DNA of 64,000 bases, from assembly GCF_900101965.1 (NCBI RefSeq), contig NZ_FNAP01000008.1, forward strand, positions 1-64,000. Reading direction: 5' to 3'. Position 1 is the stretch's first letter; each line of letters opens with the position of its first letter. Both the position numbers and the translations under genes were made by a program. Below, piece by piece: positions 58,126 through 64,000 of this stretch. Source of the DNA: Rhodospira trueperi (GTDB taxonomy: Bacteria; Pseudomonadota; Alphaproteobacteria; Rhodospirillales; Rhodospirillaceae). The notes beneath the pieces are model-generated. The model was not told where the DNA came from. It worked only from the letters and a program-made list of their open reading frames with translations, and did not search any database.

Positions 58126-59067
58126 ATGACACCCGCATATTTGTCCCTGCATTACAGTGGAGACTTGGCCCGACGCGCGGCCGAGGCGCAGGAGCGGCTG
58201 TCGTCCTGCAGCCTGTGTCCGCAGGCGTGCGAGGTGGACCGGCTTCATGCGGACCGTGGCGCCGTCATGGCCGGGGCCGTGTGCCGCACGGGTCGGCATG
58301 CCCGGGTGGCGTCCGTCGCGCCCGGCTTTTCCGAGGAACCGGAGATCGTCGGCACCAAGGGGTCGGGCGACATCGTGTTCTCCTGGTGCAACATGCGCTG
58401 CGTCTACTGCATGAACGCCGAGGCGACCATGGACGGCGCTGGCGAGGACATGGACGCCCAGGCGCTGGCCGAGGCCATGCTGGAGCTTCAGGGCCGGGGC
58501 TGCCATGCCATCAATCTCGTGGGGCCGTCCCATGTGACCGCGCAGGTTCTGGAGGCGGTGGCCGTCGCCGTCGACCGAGGCCTGACGCTGCCGCTGATCC
58601 ACAACAGCGGCGGCTATGACTCGGTGGAGGCACTGCGGCTGCTGGACGGTGTGGTGGACATCTACACGCCGGACGCCAAGTACGGCGACGACGCGGCGGC
58701 GCGGCGCTGTTCCAAGGTGCGGGACTATGTGTCCGTCAACCGCGCCGCGCTGGCGGAGATGATCCGGCAGGTCGGCCCCCTGACCCTGGATGCGGACGGG
58801 CTGGCGCGCCGGGGTGTGCTGGTCCGTCATCTCGTGCTGCCGGGAGACATGGGCAACGCGCGGCGCGTGCTGGACGATGTGCGGGCGCTGGGCGGCGTCG
58901 GCATGACGGTCAGCCTGCTGGGCGACTACCGGCCGGCGCATCAGGCCCACCGGCATCCCGGCATGGCGGACACCGTTCGCCCCGAACTGGTCGAGGCCGC
59001 CAGAATGCACGCGCGCGGCTTGGGCCTGCGGGTGTTCGAAGTGTCCGGCGACCCACTCGCGGCCTGA
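58126..59067 (+). CDS. radical SAM protein related to pyruvate formate-lyase activators
   Basis: The 313-residue protein has a cluster motif CNMRCVYC (CxxxCxxC) binding the SAM iron-sulfur cluster at about residue 88, and an N-terminal Cys group CSLCPQACEVDR. It resembles the PflA-like group of uncertain substrate (COG1313-type), not a classic PflA, and no glycyl-radical enzyme is nearby. GGAAGG precedes the ATG. VSGDPLAA ends the protein. Confidence 0.88.
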   Translation: MTPAYLSLHYSGDLARRAAEAQERLSSCSLCPQACEVDRLHADRGAVMAGAVCRTGRHARVASVAPGFSEEPEIVGTKGSGDIVFSWCNMRCVYCMNAEATMDGAGEDMDAQALAEAMLELQGRGCHAINLVGPSHVTAQVLEAVAVAVDRGLTLPLIHNSGGYDSVEALRLLDGVVDIYTPDAKYGDDAAARRCSKVRDYVSVNRAALAEMIRQVGPLTLDADGLARRGVLVRHLVLPGDMGNARRVLDDVRALGGVGMTVSLLGDYRPAHQAHRHPGMADTVRPELVEAARMHARGLGLRVFEVSGDPLAA

Positions 59068-59121
59068 TTCGGGCGGCGGATGGGGCTATAGTCCCCGCGT
59101 CCCGCGCGGAGGATCGCCGAC

Positions 59122-59767
59122 ATGCCCGACTTCACCCTGGAATGCCAACACCCCGGCCTTGTCTGCGGTGTGGACGAGGCCGGACGGGGGCCGCTGGCCG
59201 GCCCCGTGGTGGCCGCTGCCGTCGTCCTGGACCGCCACCGGCTGCCCGCCGTCCTGCGTGACGGCCTCGACGATTCCAAAGCCCTGAAGCCGGCGCGGCG
59301 CGAGGTTCTGTTCGCCTCTCTTCAGGACACCCCCGCCGCGCGCCTGGGGATCGCGGTCGTTGAGGCCGCCGAGATCGACCGCCTGAACGTGCTGGGCGCC
59401 ACCCTCTTGGCCATGGCCCGGGCGGTCGGCGCCCTGGGCGACCCGGCTCCGACGCTGGCCCTAGTGGACGGCAACCGGCCCCCCGCGCTCGCCTGTCCGG
59501 TTCGGTGCGTGATCAAGGGCGATGCGAAAAGCCTGTCCATCGCCGCCGCCTCCATCGCCGCCAAGGTTACCCGGGACCGCCTGATGGTTGACCTGGACGC
59601 CCGCTATCCAGGCTTTGGCTGGGCGCGCAACATGGGCTACGGCACCGCCGAGCATCTGGCGGCGCTTCAGACCCTGGGGCCGACGCCGCAGCATCGGCGG
59701 TCGTTCGCGCCGGTGCGGGCGGCGCTGGGGCGGTCGGAGTCCGATGTTGGGGTCGGGACTGTGGCGT

Positions 59768-59769
<2 letters not shown>
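59122..59769 (+). CDS. rnhB: ribonuclease HII
   Basis: The 215-residue enzyme cleaves RNA in DNA-RNA hybrids, including single ribonucleotides. [19 protein letters not shown] supplies Asp-Glu of the catalytic set, DDSKALKP and [24 protein letters not shown] follow. GAGGAT lies before the ATG. It precedes ccrM, a pairing frequent in alphaproteobacteria. Confidence 0.97.
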
Positions 59770-61067
<1,298 letters not shown>

Positions 61068-61078
61068 CGAGCCTCGCG

Positions 61079-62242
61079 TCATCCGTCGTCATATGCGCCG
61101 CGCCGGCCGATCTGCACGTCCCGATGCACCCACACGCTCATCAACAGGCCGAAGGCCAGCATCAGCGTCATCATGGCGGTGCCGCCGTAGCTGACCAACG
61201 GCAACGGCACGCCGACCACCGGGATCAGCCCCATCACCATGGCGATGTTGATGAACACGTAGAGGAAAAAGGTCACCGTCACCCCGACGGCCACCAGACG
61301 GCCGAAGTGGTTGCGTGCCCGCAGCGCGATGGCCAGACCGTAGATCAGGGCGATCACATAGAGGAACAGCAGGGCCATGCCGGCCAGCATGCCAAATTCC
61401 TCCGCCAGCATGACGAAGATGAAGTCGGTCTGCTTTTCCGGCAGGAAGTTCAGGTGGCTTTGGGTGCCCTGAAGAAAGCCTTTGCCGGTCAGGCCGCCCG
61501 AGCCCAGCGCGATCTTGGACTGAAGAATGTGATACCCGGCGCCTAGGGGGTCGCGCTCGGGGTTGATGAACGTCAAAACGCGCTGCTTTTGATAGTCGTG
61601 CAGGAACTGCCACGCCACCGGAATCGCCCCCAGTCCGGCGACGATGACCAGAACGAACTTCCACAGCCGCACCCCGGCGACGAAGAACAGCACGCCGGCC
61701 CCGGCCATCAGCATCAGCGCCGTGCCCAGGTCCGGCTGCTTCAGCACCAGGGCGACCGGCACCAGCACCATCATGAGCGGGACGATCAGGAACAGCGGGC
61801 GTCCCACGTCGGACAGATCGGCGCCGTGGAAGAACCGGGCCAGGGCCAGCACCAGCGTGACCTTCATCAACTCCGACGGCTGAAGCTGGAAGAACCCCAG
61901 GTCGATCCAGCGTTGCGCGCCCATGCCGATGGTCCCCCGCACCTCCACCCCGACCAGAAGGACGAGCGCCAGAGCGTACAGCCAGTAAGCATAGCGCATC
62001 CATTGGCGGATATCGATCAGAGCGGCGACCAAGAGCACGGCCAACCCGATTCCGAAGCGGCTGATGTGTCGCGAGGCCCACGGGTCCATACTCCCGTTGG
62101 CCGCCGAATAAAGCATGACGGCGCCGATGGCGGCCAGAATGGCGATGAGCAGGATGAAGGACCAACTGACCTGCCAGAGCTTTTCGCCAAGGGTCATCTC
62201 GCCGCGCCGCATGCGCGCGGTCATCAGCTCATACCCCATCAT
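61079..62242 (-). CDS. rodA: peptidoglycan glycosyltransferase RodA
   Basis: The 387-residue SEDS-family membrane enzyme polymerises glycan in the elongasome. Signatures include WIDLGFFQLQPSE, KQPDLGTALM, GSGGLTGKGFLQGTQS (Gly-rich loop), FPEKQTDF-like LPEKQTDFIF, and VVGVPLPLVSYGG. It overlaps mrdA by four bases (ATGA). An in-frame ATG one codon later is an equally good start. Confidence 0.96.
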   Translation of the reverse strand: MMGYELMTARMRRGEMTLGEKLWQVSWSFILLIAILAAIGAVMLYSAANGSMDPWASRHISRFGIGLAVLLVAALIDIRQWMRYAYWLYALALVLLVGVEVRGTIGMGAQRWIDLGFFQLQPSELMKVTLVLALARFFHGADLSDVGRPLFLIVPLMMVLVPVALVLKQPDLGTALMLMAGAGVLFFVAGVRLWKFVLVIVAGLGAIPVAWQFLHDYQKQRVLTFINPERDPLGAGYHILQSKIALGSGGLTGKGFLQGTQSHLNFLPEKQTDFIFVMLAEEFGMLAGMALLFLYVIALIYGLAIALRARNHFGRLVAVGVTVTFFLYVFINIAMVMGLIPVVGVPLPLVSYGGTAMMTLMLAFGLLMSVWVHRDVQIGRRGAYDDG

Positions 62243-64000
62243 TGCAAAGGTCCTCCGGCGGGAGGTGAGCCGTCATTGGTTCCGGTGGCCGGGCCGGCCG
62301 CCATCTCGGCGCCGCCGTTTTGAGTCCGCGGCGCATCGGGCGGTGCGTCCCTGGGGATGGCGGCGGTCTGCCCGGGCACACGGTTTCGAGAGGGATCCAA
62401 CCGCAGGGTCTCCAACATCACGTCATGGGCGATGGGTGCGGCGTGGCGCGATCCGCCGCCGGCGTGCTCGACGATGACCGAAACGGCGTAGCGCGGCGCC
62501 TCCGCCGGGGCGAAGCAGACGAACAGGGCGTGGTCGCGGAACTCCCACGGCAGGTCCTCGTTGCTGCGCACGCCGGATTGACGCTCCTGCATGGTGATGC
62601 GTCGGACCTGCGAGGTGCCGGTCTTGCCGGCCATGGTCTGACCGTCGACGTCAATAGCCGAGCGGCGCGCCGTGCCCCTGTTGCCGTTGACGACCCGCCA
62701 CATGGCGTTCTTGACGACGGCCATGGATTGCCTGCTGACGCCGATGGAGTCGAACGAGGGCGGCGACTGCGGGACGAGGCCGCCGTCCACCACCGCCTGA
62801 CGGCACAGGGTCGGCCGCACCGCCAGACCGTCGTTGGCGATGCGCGCGGTCATCACGGCCAGTTGCATCGGTGTCGCGAGGACGTAGCCCTGACCGATAC
62901 TGGCCACCAACGTTTCGCCCTGCACCCAGGGCTGGCCGAGTGTGGCGGTCTTCCAGGCCTTGCTGGGGATCAGGCCCGAGGCCTCGCCGGGCAGTTCGAT
63001 GTCCAGGGGGGAGCCCAGGCCAAGACGGTGGGCCATGTCGGCGATACGTTCGATCCCGATGCGGCGCGCGACTTCGTAGAAGTAGACGTCGCACGATTGC
63101 TCGATGGCCGACGTCATGTTCATGTGACCGTGACCGCCGCGCTTCCAACAGTGGAACAGGTGGTTGCCCAGTCGCAGATGCCCGGGGCAGAACACGGTCT
63201 GTTCGGCGTTCATGATGCCGCTTTCCAGGGCCGCCAGCGCCACCACCATCTTGAACGTCGAGCCGGGGGCATACTGTCCGGCCAGCGCCTTGTTGCGCAG
63301 CGGTGCCCGGGGATCGCTGGCCAGCGTCTTCCATTCCTGGTTGGTCAGGCCGCGTGCGAAGGCATTGGGATCGTAGGCGGGCATGGAGGCCATGGCCAGA
63401 AGCTCGCCCGTATGCACGTCCATCACCACGCAGGCCGCACTCTGCTCACCCAGGCGGCGGGAGGCGAAGTCCTGAAGCCGAATGTCGATCGTCAACTGCA
63501 CTTCGTGACCCGGTTCGCCCTCCTCGCGGCGCAACTCCCGGATGATGCGGCCGACCGCGTTGACCTCCACCTGACTGGCCCCGGACTTGCCGCGCAGGGG
63601 GAGGTCGTAGACCTTCTCGATGCCGGCCTTGCCGATGCGGAAGTCGGGCAATTCAAGCAGGGGATCGTCACCGGTGATGTCCTCCTCGGCGACGGCGGCG
63701 ACATAGCCCAGAATGTGCGAGGCCAGATCGGCGTATGGGTAATCGCGGGTCAGGCCCTCGTCGATGATGACACCGGGCAGATCCGGGGCGTGGACCTGGA
63801 TCACCGCCATCTGTTCCCAGGTCAGGTTCTCGCGGACGGTGATCGGGACGAAGCTGCGCCGCCGGCTGCTTTCCTTCAGCACGCGCTGATAGTCGTAGTC
63901 GGTCAACGGCGTGAGCGAGCGGAAGGCGCGAAGGGTCTGCTCCAGGTCGCGGGTGCGTTCGGCGATGACCAACGCTCGGAAGTTCTGGCGGTTGACGGCG
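62239..64000 (-). CDS. mrdA: penicillin-binding protein 2 (3' part)
   Basis: The visible 586 codons continue to the window edge, so the N-terminal anchor is missing. The transpeptidase has active-site STFK in APGSTFKMVVAL, SCD in EQSCDVYFYE, and KTGT in MAGKTGTSQVR. It is the elongation-specific PBP2 partner of RodA, encoded immediately downstream. The Pro/Ala-rich C-terminal tail (last about 50 residues) is longer than in E. coli. Mecillinam target by family. Confidence 0.96.
   Translation of the reverse strand, partial: AVNRQNFRALVIAERTRDLEQTLRAFRSLTPLTDYDYQRVLKESSRRRSFVPITVRENLTWEQMAVIQVHAPDLPGVIIDEGLTRDYPYADLASHILGYVAAVAEEDITGDDPLLELPDFRIGKAGIEKVYDLPLRGKSGASQVEVNAVGRIIRELRREEGEPGHEVQLTIDIRLQDFASRRLGEQSAACVVMDVHTGELLAMASMPAYDPNAFARGLTNQEWKTLASDPRAPLRNKALAGQYAPGSTFKMVVALAALESGIMNAEQTVFCPGHLRLGNHLFHCWKRGGHGHMNMTSAIEQSCDVYFYEVARRIGIERIADMAHRLGLGSPLDIELPGEASGLIPSKAWKTATLGQPWVQGETLVASIGQGYVLATPMQLAVMTARIANDGLAVRPTLCRQAVVDGGLVPQSPPSFDSIGVSRQSMAVVKNAMWRVVNGNRGTARRSAIDVDGQTMAGKTGTSQVRRITMQERQSGVRSNEDLPWEFRDHALFVCFAPAEAPRYAVSVIVEHAGGGSRHAAPIAHDVMLETLRLDPSRNRVPGQTAAIPRDAPPDAPRTQNGGAEMAAGPATGTNDGSPPAGGPLQ

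Overview
The window is chromosomal DNA from a GC-rich alphaproteobacterium, most likely of the Rhodospirillales. This rests on gene content, not a database search. A CcrM-type GANTC adenine methylase, an Hsp20-DUF1150 pair, a TIGR02302/DUF4175 protein, a methyltransferase divergent from gloB, and a mitofilin (Mic60)-like domain between heme genes are all alphaproteobacterial traits. GTG starts are common, and many neighbours overlap by 4 nt (ATGA).

Layout, left to right. 1-2.4 kb: a fragment of a possible transposase, an orphan amino-acid binding protein, and ssb. 2.4-5.2 kb: a TetR-LysE pair, a DUF6544-like lipoprotein-like exported protein and an AT-rich membrane-protein gene, which look inserted between ssb and gyrA. 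5.4-11.8 kb: gyrA-coaD-cyclophilin, a broken Rpn/YhgA-type gene with dispersed repeats, then nadD-rsfS-rlmH. 11.8-19.3 kb: glutathione peroxidase, a small secreted protein, ampD, an EamA transporter, a methyltransferase, gloB, cysK, a sulfurtransferase and another methyltransferase. 20-26.8 kb: metC with an unusual leader, a GNAT, hisI-cobW, trkH, a Bax-inhibitor-like protein and ptsN. 27-38.5 kb: an OmpA-like lipoprotein, a hydrolase fused to a membrane domain, an EAL-CBS-GGDEF protein, lptF with an MsbA-like exporter, hsp20-DUF1150, rsmB and an orphan NMT1/ThiY-like binding protein. 38.6-49.3 kb: the DUF4175 protein, a 0.9-kb dnaA leader, dnaA, repeats, mutS, brnTA, tsaD and hemC. 49.4-53.7 kb: a HemD-mitofilin fusion, hemY and a rhomboid protease. 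53.7-56.6 kb: an AbiE toxin-antitoxin pair behind two near-perfect long palindromes, divergent from an Asp-box exported protein. 56.8-64 kb: leuB, a radical-SAM protein, rnhB, ccrM, rodA and the 3' part of mrdA.

Functional groupings: hemC, hemD/mitofilin and hemY form one run, coupling tetrapyrrole synthesis to a membrane-shaping domain. ccrM and dnaA both carry clusters of GANTC in their leaders, consistent with methylation-linked cell-cycle control. hisI overlaps a histidine-rich COG0523 GTPase, suggesting zinc delivery. lptF overlaps an MsbA-like exporter, and mrdA overlaps rodA (elongasome). The main accessory features are the AbiE locus with its palindromes, brnTA between tsaD and mutS, the ssb-gyrA insertion, and the decayed Rpn gene. 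No rRNA, tRNA, CRISPR array or prophage was seen.
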